Source: Perlabentimonas gracilis (GTDB lineage Bacteria > Bacteroidota > Bacteroidia > Bacteroidales > Tenuifilaceae). Taken from it: DNA of 64,000 nt. Position numbers and translations under genes: made by a program. Where the stretch lies: the NCBI RefSeq assembly GCF_011174675.1, contig NZ_JAANIG010000015.1, positions 25,520 to 89,519 on the forward strand, written 5' to 3'. Of this stretch, positions 24,905 to 33,554 are shown one piece after another (the first letter of the stretch is position 1; every line of letters starts with the position of its first letter). The notes below the pieces were generated by a model, which worked only from the letters and a program-made list of their open reading frames with translations, ran no database searches and had not been told where the DNA came from.

Positions 24905-27900
24905 TCAGGGTATTTTTAGCAATTCGAGATATTTTAATTGGTTTAGAGTTGTTATACTTTGCTTCATCTCTTTTACCCAATTATTAATATTTATCGAATC
25001 CGTTGACTCCAGTTCTGATATTATCTCTTCAACATCATCGGTTTCGTATACTGTAAACGAATTTAAACTTTTTATTACGGGTTGTAAAACTTGAATCTCT
25101 TCATCAGTAAACGGTTGGCTTAGTAATGCCGTTTCCTCTGTTTTGACAACTGTTTGCACCTCTTGTTGGGTTATTTGCCCCATTTTAAGGGTAAACCAAA
25201 ACGTAGTTAAGCCATCTGCAGCTGTATCCACATCTATTTTGCCAGAATGAGCTTCAATTGCCATTTTGCAGAAAGCTAAACCAAGCCCGGTTGACTTCAC
25301 AGCACCAGATTTTTTTGCTACAATTTGGCCAAACTTCTGGAATACCAAGTGCTTCTTATCACTGGAAATTCCTTCGCCTTTATTGGTAACACTTATTTGA
25401 ACCGTTTCCAGTGCCGTTACGTTTGATTTTATGGTAATTGATTCGCCAATAGGGGAGTATTTGATTGCATTGGTGAGCAGGTTTATGAATACCCTTTCCA
25501 AGATCTCAGAATCTACCCAAGCTGTGATGTTGGGGTCTATTTCATTTTTAAGTATTATCGCTTTCTGCTCACAAAGGAATTGAACTTTTTCCGACGCCAG
25601 ATTCCCTATTGGCTCAAGCCTCTTCTCTTTGAGCTCGAACTTCATACCCACTTCTTCGTACTTATTAACATCCAGAATGTTGAGCACCATGTTCAGCATT
25701 TGATTTGCAGACTGCTTGATTGCCATATCTTTTTTTTCTGGATCGAAAGCGTTGGGTATGTTCAGTATCATATTCAACGGGTTTTTAAGATCATGAACTA
25801 TCATTGAGGTCATCCCTTGCTTAAATTCGTCCATCTCCTTGAGCTTAACATTTTGAGATTGAATCTCGTCTCGTTGCTCTTTAAGGGATTGCTCTGCCGA
25901 TTTTATCCTGGTGATATCGGAGTCTATGGCAACATATTTCCTCACATTCTCATTGTAATCTACAATTGGGGTTAAGGTTGTTTGAACCCAACGGGATGTA
26001 TTGCCCCTCTTTACTTCGTTTTGGTACTGAACCGATGTTTTGGTTTCTTTACAACGCTTTGTTACTTCAGCAATGTTTTTGTAATTACTTCCTATTATTA
26101 GGTTGTCGCCGTGTGATGATTTTAACTCGTTAAATGTTAGGCCATAAATCTTTGTAAACCCTTCGTTTATCCATTCGAAGTTAAAGTTCTCATCCATAAT
26201 TATTACAGCGTTATCCGTTTTGCTCGCAACAATGGATAATTTTTCTAGCTCAGCGTTGGTTGCGGCGAGCATCTCGGCCTGAGCGGTAATCTCCTCCTGT
26301 CTAATTTCCAGCTCAGCCTGTTTCTCCTCAAGCTGCGTGTTGACCTCGGAAAGATCACTTGTGCGCTCTTGAACTACCCTTTCGAGCTTTGTGTTCTCTG
26401 CTTTTAAGCGCTTGGTGTTTACCTTAACAATTAGCCAGATCAACGTGACTGCTGCAAGGAGATATAAAAGGTAGGCCCAAATGGTTCTGTAAAATGGAGG
26501 CTGAATAATTATGCTGAAGGTATCGATGGAGCTTTCCACATCATAAATGTTTCGGGCTTTTACCTTAAAAGCATATTCACCCTCCCTAAGGTTGGTGTAC
26601 TCTTTCTCTGTTTGTCTGCTCCACTGACTCCAATCCTGATCGAATCCTTCGAGCTTATAGCTATACAGCGTTCTTTCTTCGAAATCGAAGAAGGGTGCTG
26701 CGTACTCAAACTCTAGCGAGTTGCTCGAATACTTTAGTACGGGGGGGGTGTTGGCTTTGCTGTACTGGCTAAAATCTAACTTACTACCGTAGTAAATTAC
26801 ACTGTCGTTTTTTGTATAAACTTTCCTTACGTATGTGTTAAATTTCCGTGTGTAGTCCTTGCTATCGTTTGCCATATCATACCTATAAAGGCCTTCGCTA
26901 CCACCTATCCATATAACCCCAGACTCTTCAGGGTAAAAAGCAACTAGTAGCATATGAGGAATTCTTCTAAAGGGAGTGAAGTTCCATTTGTAATCGCCAT
27001 CCTTTGTAGGCTCTAAGAAACCTATATCGGCCTTGCTGTTTTCCAGAGGAATAATCCAGATCTTTCCATCGGGCATCTGCTTAAAATGAAAAACATCAGT
27101 AGAGCCGTTGCAAAACTGTTCGCCTAAATCGCAATATGGTTCAAATACATCTAGCGAATTGTTGTGTGTAAATAATCCAGTGGCAGTTCCCCAAATAATC
27201 TTATCCTTAAACTGAAAGGGTAAAATGTTCATTAGCGACTTAAAGCCATCATCTAAGGTATAACGCTTGTGTTTTAGTGGCTGGGTAATGTTATTCGGAT
27301 CGGGAGTTACCCTAATTACTCCGTTTCGGAAAGTTCCTAACCATATTTCTCCATCGTCCGACTCAATAATACCCCTAATATTTGCGTTTATTCCTTCCCA
27401 TTCACCTTCTAAAACCCACTGATTTTTTTCATATTTTAGAGATACAAATGTTTCGTTTAGAATGCTATACACTCTTTTTGGGTTTACTCTTGATTGATGC
27501 AATGCACACGCGTGGTTCCCTCTAGCAATTAGCTTTGCGCTACCTCCGTTAATTTCGTATATACCATTTTGCGATCCGAGTAAAAGACTTTTTGGGTTTT
27601 GTGTCGATAAAACCTCCCAGTTTATTCCCGGTTCAATGTTTTTTACAATTTGTAGCTGGTTGTTAGTATCAATATAGTACACGTTTTGATGTGTAGTAAT
27701 ATATAAAGTCCCGTTGTACCTTGTTACATACTCAACAATGCCTTCCAGCCCGTTTCCTTCTCCCCAGTATGTTAAATCGGTGCTTTGTTCTGTTTTTGAT
27801 ATACCTCGCGACAAGCTAATCCATATGTTCTTGTTGCTATCTACACTTAAAAATCTTGCGTAATTATTTTGTAGTAAGGTGGTCCTATTGTATTCGTGAA

Positions 27901-28783
27901 TAATTTCCCCATTTGGTTCTATTAACGACACACCCTTCTTCATTGTGCCTGCCGTAAATAGCTTGTCGTTGAATTTTTCAATTCTGCTAATGCTATTCTC
28001 TTGTAAAAACTTGCTGTTACTTAATGTTATTTTTTGTGGGGTTGTATTTTCTTGTGGTATAAAAGTAAACAAATTTGAATTTTGAGTAGCAAGTATAAGT
28101 GTGTCTTTGTTAAGCGATACCCCAGTGTAAACGGGGTCTTGTTCGTTAAACATTTCTAGTTCATAGGCGGGAACTATTTCGCCATCAATAATTTTAATTA
28201 AGCCCTCGTGTTTTAAATGTATGTAATATACGTCGTTGTGTACAAAACCAGGTGCATACTGCCCGTAGGTTTCGTTTTTTAACAACCTTACATATCCTGT
28301 GTGTTTATCGTATTGAACAATTGCATTTTGTGCCTGAAAGTAAATGCTCTTAGATGTTGCTTTGATATTCCAAAAACTTCCTGTGTATACAGAGGTGTCG
28401 GTAAGTAGGTGGGTAAGCGTTTTGTAGTATGATTTACCCTGCTTGTCGGATGTGAAATACCCAAACTCAGTACCTCCAGCGACGTAAATTCGGTCATTAT
28501 CGGAGAAATGTATTCCATATGGTGATTCTCCTTTACCTGTTTTGTTTTTTCGCCAGGTTACCCCATCATATTCTATAATTTGGCTGGCTAGGCCAAAGTA
28601 CATTATTCCGCTTTTCCCTTGCACAACGGTTAATACTTGTGGTGTGCTACCGTAATCCGTGGGGGAATAGTTTCTTATTATTGGTAGCCCTTGTTCCTGC
28701 GAGTATAAACTGAATGTATGTATGGTAAGGACAACCAGAATATAAATGTGCTTTAGTATTTTGAAATACATTTTTTTCATCAT
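24905..28783 (-). CDS. Sensor histidine kinase: beta-propeller, Y_Y_Y, TM, PAS, HisKA, HATPase
   Basis: 1292 residues from the ATG at 28783 (signal MMKKMYFKILKHIYILVVLTIHTFSLYSQ); an upstream ATG at 28903 would put 40 odd residues in front. The periplasmic part is a Reg_prop-type propeller (about 30-680) plus a Y_Y_Y domain (about 695-760, YSYKLEGFDQDWSQWSRQTEKEYTNLREGEYAF). One membrane span (IWAYLLYLLAAVTLIWLIV) leads to a long coiled coil, a PAS domain (SKTDNAVIIMDENFNFEWINEG), HisKA with His997 (MIVHDLKNPLNM), HATPase_c (NLLTNAIKY, STGLGLAFCKMAI) and a ~90-residue C-terminal tail. Architecture resembles HTCS sugar sensors but with no receiver or HTH, so the partner is probably one of the two receiver proteins encoded just downstream. 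Confidence 0.9.
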   Translation of the reverse strand: MMKKMYFKILKHIYILVVLTIHTFSLYSQEQGLPIIRNYSPTDYGSTPQVLTVVQGKSGIMYFGLASQIIEYDGVTWRKNKTGKGESPYGIHFSDNDRIYVAGGTEFGYFTSDKQGKSYYKTLTHLLTDTSVYTGSFWNIKATSKSIYFQAQNAIVQYDKHTGYVRLLKNETYGQYAPGFVHNDVYYIHLKHEGLIKIIDGEIVPAYELEMFNEQDPVYTGVSLNKDTLILATQNSNLFTFIPQENTTPQKITLSNSKFLQENSISRIEKFNDKLFTAGTMKKGVSLIEPNGEIIHEYNRTTLLQNNYARFLSVDSNKNIWISLSRGISKTEQSTDLTYWGEGNGLEGIVEYVTRYNGTLYITTHQNVYYIDTNNQLQIVKNIEPGINWEVLSTQNPKSLLLGSQNGIYEINGGSAKLIARGNHACALHQSRVNPKRVYSILNETFVSLKYEKNQWVLEGEWEGINANIRGIIESDDGEIWLGTFRNGVIRVTPDPNNITQPLKHKRYTLDDGFKSLMNILPFQFKDKIIWGTATGLFTHNNSLDVFEPYCDLGEQFCNGSTDVFHFKQMPDGKIWIIPLENSKADIGFLEPTKDGDYKWNFTPFRRIPHMLLVAFYPEESGVIWIGGSEGLYRYDMANDSKDYTRKFNTYVRKVYTKNDSVIYYGSKLDFSQYSKANTPPVLKYSSNSLEFEYAAPFFDFEERTLYSYKLEGFDQDWSQWSRQTEKEYTNLREGEYAFKVKARNIYDVESSIDTFSIIIQPPFYRTIWAYLLYLLAAVTLIWLIVKVNTKRLKAENTKLERVVQERTSDLSEVNTQLEEKQAELEIRQEEITAQAEMLAATNAELEKLSIVASKTDNAVIIMDENFNFEWINEGFTKIYGLTFNELKSSHGDNLIIGSNYKNIAEVTKRCKETKTSVQYQNEVKRGNTSRWVQTTLTPIVDYNENVRKYVAIDSDITRIKSAEQSLKEQRDEIQSQNVKLKEMDEFKQGMTSMIVHDLKNPLNMILNIPNAFDPEKKDMAIKQSANQMLNMVLNILDVNKYEEVGMKFELKEKRLEPIGNLASEKVQFLCEQKAIILKNEIDPNITAWVDSEILERVFINLLTNAIKYSPIGESITIKSNVTALETVQISVTNKGEGISSDKKHLVFQKFGQIVAKKSGAVKSTGLGLAFCKMAIEAHSGKIDVDTAADGLTTFWFTLKMGQITQQEVQTVVKTEETALLSQPFTDEEIQVLQPVIKSLNSFTVYETDDVEEIISELESTDSININNWVKEMKQSITTLNQLKYLELLKIP

Positions 28784-29490
28784 TATTTTGTTTTCGATGA
28801 GGTGCGTTTTCAACCGATTCTGTCCTAAAATGCTCGTACAAATTAAGCAACAATTGCAACATCTTCCTTTTTGGTGCTTGTTTAAATTGTATACCCATTG
28901 CAAAAGAGCAATATGTAGATTGTAATCATTGCTTTACGTTGATTGCTCTAGGCACAGTAAGGTGCTTAAGATACAGTTTTTTTGCTAATTGCAATCAGTT
29001 GTTTACAATCGGCTGGTACCCCCCACAAAATACCTTGAAAGGTATACGAAGTACAATAGCAATAGTTGGCACATTGCAGTTAATGAATGTTTACACCTAA
29101 TTCACTTGCCTGTATTATAGGGGAGTGAGTGTATATTAATCTATATCCATACGTACTGAATCTTAGGGACAAGCTGTGTGTTAAGCCAAAGAATTTGTTT
29201 CATTTTTCTTTGTCCACTTTTTGTGAAAGGATTTAAAAAAGCCCTGCTTTTATTGCATTCAAAAGGAACCTGGAGTAGATGGAATGGCCCTAGCTGCACC
29301 TAGTTTATATGTGTCAGCATTGTAACAAATAGCAATGCAATATTTCCTTTCGCCATTCTTCACAAGTTAAATATGCTTCGAGTTGCTATTACATGCAAGA
29401 ATAGTTAAGACAAGGGTTATTGGAGAAATATTATTTTGTATCGATATTATTTGTGTTTACAACCTGCTATTTTGTTCTTGCGTTAAAGCC
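28784..29490. other. 707-bp intergenic region
   Basis: No convincing gene. It holds the upstream region of the propeller kinase and the downstream region of GH20, both on the - strand. The only structures seen are a palindrome ATACCTT-GA-AAGGTAT at 29030-29045, possibly an operator for the kinase gene, and a weak GCATTG/CAATGC inverted repeat near 29317-29338. Short open frames here lack signals and homology that I can recognise. Confidence 0.5.
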
Positions 29491-31821
29491 TCATTCTACA
29501 ACTATTTCGCTAACAAATAGAAAGGCTGGTTTTCCCTCTCCTGAATGGCCCTTGGGGCACTCTCCAATATTTTTAAGCGTTACTCTAACGTACCTAACTT
29601 CTTTATTTGGTATCCATGTTTCAAACACAGTGGTGAGTTTACCCCCTTGATTTTGAATTTCCCAATTTTCTATTTCATGAATAAGTTCGTAGCGTTCCCC
29701 ATCCAGAGAAATCTCGAATATGGCCTTGGTTGGGAAAAATATCCATGATGTAATGTTTTGCAGAGCATCAACAGCAATTCTTTCAATTTTTTTTGGTTCG
29801 CCTAAATCGATGGTAGCCACCATATCTTTTCCAAGGAACCCCTTCCAGGTCCCATCGGAGTAGCTAATGCTACCCATAATTCCATTAACGAGGGAGTACT
29901 TTCCCCCGCCATCAAATCGTGAGCTGTTAGGGTATTCCAGCTCTATGCTTTTTATAAAGGCCTTGTGAATATTGTAATGATTTGTCCGGATTTTTCCAAC
30001 GGGCTCATTATCAATAAAAACTGCCGATTTTAAAGTGGTAGGTTGATTTATTATAATAGGCCTTTTGTAGATATTGGAGGTATAGTTGGGCTCAGATCCG
30101 TCAAGTGTATATCTAATTGATGGGTTAATAACATCTGCATCCAGCGACACCTCGATTGCTTTATTTATGGTATCTAAATTTTGGGTTATGTTTACTTGGT
30201 AGGCGCTATGTGAGTAGTTTATACCGAGCTTCTGATATATATGGTATTGATGTACCATACGCTTCAAGAAATCAGCCCAATCCCTTTTTTCCTTTGGCGA
30301 CCAAAGCACCTCCGATAGGGCTGCAAGTCGAGGAAAGACCATATACTCCACCTGTTGTGTGGTGGGCATATACTCGGTCCATACGTTGGCCTGTGCACCT
30401 AGGATTAGCTCTCCTTCCTTCTCAGTAAGCGCTTCGGGTATAGGTTCATAACCATAAACTTTTTTAAGGGTTGTGTAGCCTCCAATAGCAAGAGGCTCAT
30501 GGGCTGGATCGCCTTGGTAGTGATCGAAGTAGCAATGGCTACCCGGTGTCATTATGGCCCTATTACCCATACGGGCTGCCTCAATACCGCCCTCTTCGCC
30601 TCGCCATGACATAACTACGGCGTTGGGCGCTAGACCACCCTCTAGGATTTCGTCCCATCCCACTAAAGTTCTATCGTGCTCGTTTAAAAATTTTTCAATC
30701 CGTTTAATAAAGTAGCTTTGTAGCTCATTTTCATCTTTTAAACCCTCATCCTTAATCCGTTGTTGGCACTTAGGGCATTTCTCCCATTCCGACTTAAAGG
30801 CTTCATCGCCTCCAATATGGATAAGCTTTGAAGGGAAAAGCTCCATTACCTCGATTAAAACATCTTCAATAAACTCGAAGGTCTCATCGTTACCAGCGCA
30901 ATAGATATGGGTTATGGGCCAAACCCCACCAGGGGGAACGCCCAGGTTTTCTCCAGTGCATGAAAGCTCAGGGTATGCAGCCAAAGCCGACATCACGTGG
31001 GCAGGCATCTCAATCTCAGGCATTACGGTGATATTTCGCTCGGCAGCATATTTCACGATAGCTCGCACCTCATCCTGAGTGTAAAATCCACCATAGGTTG
31101 TAGGCTTGCCTTCAGCAGCCTCCAGTGGGCGGTCATTCCAGTGCCGGTCGCTTATGTCAGCACGCCAAGCGCCAATTTCGGTTAGCTTTGGGTATTTCTT
31201 GATTTCTAATCGCCACCCCTGATCATCAACCAAGTGCCAGTGAAACGTATTGATTTTGTGCATTGCCAAGTGGTCGAGCATTTGGTATATAAACTCAACG
31301 GAATGGAAATGTCGTGATACATCTAAGTGCATACCACGATAGCCAAAACGAGGATAATCGATAATGTTAAGGCAAGGTAGTAACCCATTGGGGTTCGTGC
31401 TTAGGAGCTGGTAAATAGTTTGAACCCCATACAGTATGCCTGCCTTAGTGTTGGCTGTTAGAGATATTCCACTCGGTTTTATGCTTAAGCTATAGCCTTC
31501 ATACCCAATTAAATCGTTAAAGTTATTATTTAAGGCTAGAGCGATTTTTTTGAGGTTTTCGTCAGATTGTTCCTTTTGCCCATCTAGCTTGTAACCAAGG
31601 TACGATTCCCAAAGATTTGCAGAATAATCTACAATACATTCGAGTTCGTCACTCTGATATGTAATTGGGGTGTTGGGCGTGATCTCAAATTCGCCTCTAC
31701 CAGCATTAATCTCAACGGGAGTAGGAATAACACTAACTCTATCCGTATTTACTTGATTTGTGCAACCAGCAAGCCCTACCAATGCGTAAAGCATTATTAG
31801 TGTACAATAATTTCTGCTCAT
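29491..31821 (-). CDS. GH20 beta-N-acetylhexosaminidase lipoprotein with CHB_HEX_C and F5/8-type C modules
   Basis: 776 residues; lipobox LAGC, Cys20. GH20b domain at about 30-155; catalytic GH20 TIM barrel at about 158-500 (YRGMHLDVSRHF, KINTFHWHLVDDQGWRLEI) with the Asp339-Glu340 pair in IHIGGDEAFKSEW, where Glu is the acid and Asp positions the substrate N-acetyl group. A chitobiase-type C-terminal sandwich follows (about 535-620, IRYTLDGSEPNYTS), then a discoidin-like module (about 640-776, ending FLFVSEIVVE). The same two modules end the GH92 at 9428. It would remove beta-GlcNAc or GalNAc from glycans, and an operator-like site ties it to the mannosidase LacI regulator. Confidence 0.94.
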   Translation of the reverse strand: MSRNYCTLIMLYALVGLAGCTNQVNTDRVSVIPTPVEINAGRGEFEITPNTPITYQSDELECIVDYSANLWESYLGYKLDGQKEQSDENLKKIALALNNNFNDLIGYEGYSLSIKPSGISLTANTKAGILYGVQTIYQLLSTNPNGLLPCLNIIDYPRFGYRGMHLDVSRHFHSVEFIYQMLDHLAMHKINTFHWHLVDDQGWRLEIKKYPKLTEIGAWRADISDRHWNDRPLEAAEGKPTTYGGFYTQDEVRAIVKYAAERNITVMPEIEMPAHVMSALAAYPELSCTGENLGVPPGGVWPITHIYCAGNDETFEFIEDVLIEVMELFPSKLIHIGGDEAFKSEWEKCPKCQQRIKDEGLKDENELQSYFIKRIEKFLNEHDRTLVGWDEILEGGLAPNAVVMSWRGEEGGIEAARMGNRAIMTPGSHCYFDHYQGDPAHEPLAIGGYTTLKKVYGYEPIPEALTEKEGELILGAQANVWTEYMPTTQQVEYMVFPRLAALSEVLWSPKEKRDWADFLKRMVHQYHIYQKLGINYSHSAYQVNITQNLDTINKAIEVSLDADVINPSIRYTLDGSEPNYTSNIYKRPIIINQPTTLKSAVFIDNEPVGKIRTNHYNIHKAFIKSIELEYPNSSRFDGGGKYSLVNGIMGSISYSDGTWKGFLGKDMVATIDLGEPKKIERIAVDALQNITSWIFFPTKAIFEISLDGERYELIHEIENWEIQNQGGKLTTVFETWIPNKEVRYVRVTLKNIGECPKGHSGEGKPAFLFVSEIVVE

Positions 31822-31976
31822 TTTATTGGCTTTTTTTGATTACGCAATTTTGTTCAGCAACCCTTAAATTGTTTTTTTATTGCTCTGTGCCGCTCATTGG
31901 CATCAGTTGCACATAGAAAAATGCATTTTGCAACCAATGAAAGTATGGTATTGATACTAAATTCATACTGAAACAC

Positions 31977-31990
31977 CTAAATCGATTTAC
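31977..31990. promoter_or_regulatory. Predicted LacI-type operator upstream of GH20
   Basis: CTAAATCGATTTAC contains a perfect 12-bp palindrome TAAATCGATTTA. Read on the + strand it is preceded by ACAC as in the inverse of the site at 22175. On the - strand a TATGAATTTAG block begins nine bases downstream (31967), like the 10-base gap between operator and -7 box at the LacI gene. It is 155 bases upstream of the GH20 start. Confidence 0.5.
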
Positions 31991-32208
31991 CCCGCAATAT
32001 AGCAAATAGTTTAGCTTCAGATTCAGAAGAAGGTAAAATTATTTTAATCTATGTGTGTCGATTGCACCCAATGCATTAATTGTATGATGATATGAATGAT
32101 ATATACATTAGGTGAAAACTGTACCTAACCCTAACCTGTGGTGAAATAAATCCTTGTATTCTGTTAAGATGAACGGGGATGTTCTGAGAGAAATTCAGAA
32201 AACAAAAA

Positions 32209-32238
32209 AGGCAAAGCCCACCGGAGTGGACTTTGCCT
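32209..32238 (-). terminator. Rho-independent terminator of the TonB_C-like gene
   Basis: 12-bp stem AGGCAAAGCCCA / TGGACTTTGCCT (one G-U type mismatch) with a 6-base loop; on the - strand it is followed by TTTTTTG. It begins 24 bases after the stop codon of the 32262-32609 gene. Confidence 0.8.
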
Positions 32239-32261
32239 AGCAAACTAACTAAACTACTAAT

Positions 32262-32609
32262 CTAAACCAAATTAAATTTTATTCGCACAAACCTGGGGCC
32301 TATGTCCTCCTTGGAATACTCAGCTGTTTTCAAGGCATTCCTTTTGATTTGGCGTTCAACATGCTTTACAAGCCTAGGGTCGCTCCCCCATATTTGGCGG
32401 ATTACGAGTTTCTGGTCCTCATTTTTCTCGATGACCAGATTAACCACTCCTTCCACTTTTTGCTCTTGAGCAAATTGGGGGTACTTTACAGCATTTTCAA
32501 TAAAATTTGAAATAGTTGCCTCTTTCTTTTCATCTGCGGGTTTTGCTTCGGCTGTGCCAAACGATAGAAGCATTACGCCAGCAATAATTGCATACATTTT
32601 TGTTTTCAT
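32262..32609 (-). CDS. Small secreted protein with TonB C-terminal-like domain
   Basis: 115 residues: a signal peptide (MKTKMYAIIAGVMLLSFGTAEA) and one domain of about 85 residues like the TonB/energy-transducer C-terminus (FIENAVKYPQFAQEQKVEGVVNLVIEKNEDQKLVIRQIWG...DPRLVKHVERQIKR). A standard TonB has an uncleaved anchor and proline-rich spacer; both are missing here, so it is a free periplasmic domain and cannot transmit proton-motive force itself. It may cap or compete at receptor TonB boxes, or be a stand-alone binding domain. It is monocistronic, with its own sigma-54-type promoter, paired upstream sites and terminator. Confidence 0.75.
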   Translation of the reverse strand: MKTKMYAIIAGVMLLSFGTAEAKPADEKKEATISNFIENAVKYPQFAQEQKVEGVVNLVIEKNEDQKLVIRQIWGSDPRLVKHVERQIKRNALKTAEYSKEDIGPRFVRIKFNLV

Positions 32610-32669
32610 AACTTTAATCTTTTATAATTTTTAATTTTTAATTAAAGATTGGTAATCACCATCTCAATT

Positions 32670-32685
32670 AGCTAATGGTGTGCCA
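32670..32685 (-). promoter_or_regulatory. Sigma-54 (RpoN) promoter of the TonB_C-like gene
   Basis: On the - strand: TGGCACACCATTAGCT, a full TGGCAC -24 box and TAGCT at -12, with GG and GC at exact spacing. Transcription would begin near 32659, about 50 bases before the ATG at 32609. Two palindromic sites lie 68-104 bases further upstream. Confidence 0.75.
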
Positions 32686-32752
32686 CAGGTTGTAATAATT
32701 ACATTGTCAGTGGTATATGTGTGTTTTGTGTGATTCTGAATATTTTAAAATA

Positions 32753-32768
32753 TGTACGAATACGAACA
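32753..32768 (-). promoter_or_regulatory. Enhancer-type palindrome, proximal member of pair 2
   Basis: TGTACGAATACGAACA, a full match to TGTNCG-N4-CGNACA with complete half-sites; 68 bases upstream of the sigma-54 promoter. Confidence 0.65.
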
Positions 32769-32773
32769 ATATG

Positions 32774-32789
32774 TGAGTGCTATTGAACG
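32774..32789 (-). promoter_or_regulatory. Enhancer-type palindrome, distal member of pair 2
   Basis: TGAGTGCTATTGAACG, a degenerate copy starting 21 bases from the first site. It would be bound only cooperatively if the model is right. Confidence 0.4.
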
Positions 32790-32921
32790 GAATGAAATAC
32801 AGCGTATTGAATAAGATTAAAAAGTATAACAAACACGTTTGATTATGGATATGAGAAAGAACGTATGAATTGGGTGTGTCAAAGTAAAATTCTACTACTA
32901 ATAATTTATTGTCTTGGTAAT

Positions 32922-33554
32922 TTACAGCGCCACCACATTATTCTCAACTGCCCATTTCATGAGACCAATTATTGATGAGGTTGAAGTTTTACGGTAGATA
33001 TTTCTTCGATGAGCCTCAACAGTTCGTTCGCTAATGAATAGTTTCTCTGCAATCTCTTTATTCGAAAGTTCATCCAGTATAAGCCTAAGTATTTCTTCCT
33101 CCCTACAGGTAAGCATTTTGCGTGTGATATCTGCGTCAACCTTGGCCATAAGCACATCGGCAATCTCTTCGCTTATGTAAAAGCGACCAGCGATGGCTCT
33201 TTCCAAAGCAGTTTGTAAATTTCGAATGGATTGTGATTTGAGCAGGTAAGCGCTAACTCCCATAGAAACCACCTCGCCAACAGTGACCCGATCATCACAC
33301 ATGCTCAGTACCACAACCTTTACCCAAGGCTTTTGCTCCTTTATCCATCTAACCAAATCGGTTCCCCGTTGGATAGGCATGTGGATATCACATATCACGA
33401 TATCGGGATCTTGTATGGTGATTACCTGTTTGGCTTCAATCACACTGCATGCGGTGCCTATTATCTTGTAACCTAAACTACTCAAAAAATTGCTTATGCT
33501 ATCTATTATTAGCTGGTGATCGTCAACCAGCACTATGCTAACTTGCTTTTCCAT
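32922..33554 (-). CDS. NarL/LuxR-type response regulator
   Basis: 210 residues. Receiver at about 5-120 with Asp56 in DIVICDIHMPIQRG, acid pair in VLVDDHQ and Lys in AYLLKSQS. The LuxR_C helix-turn-helix (about 143-205) has LTCREEEILRLILDELSNKEIAEKLFISERTVEAHRRNIYRK. It is the partner of the kinase encoded immediately upstream, whose gene it overlaps by 17 bases. Confidence 0.93.
   Translation of the reverse strand: MEKQVSIVLVDDHQLIIDSISNFLSSLGYKIIGTACSVIEAKQVITIQDPDIVICDIHMPIQRGTDLVRWIKEQKPWVKVVVLSMCDDRVTVGEVVSMGVSAYLLKSQSIRNLQTALERAIAGRFYISEEIADVLMAKVDADITRKMLTCREEEILRLILDELSNKEIAEKLFISERTVEAHRRNIYRKTSTSSIIGLMKWAVENNVVAL

Noticed and set aside
29420..29748. Open frames on the + strand overlapping the GH20 3' end
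   Set aside because: Shadow frames opposite the conserved F5/8-type C module.
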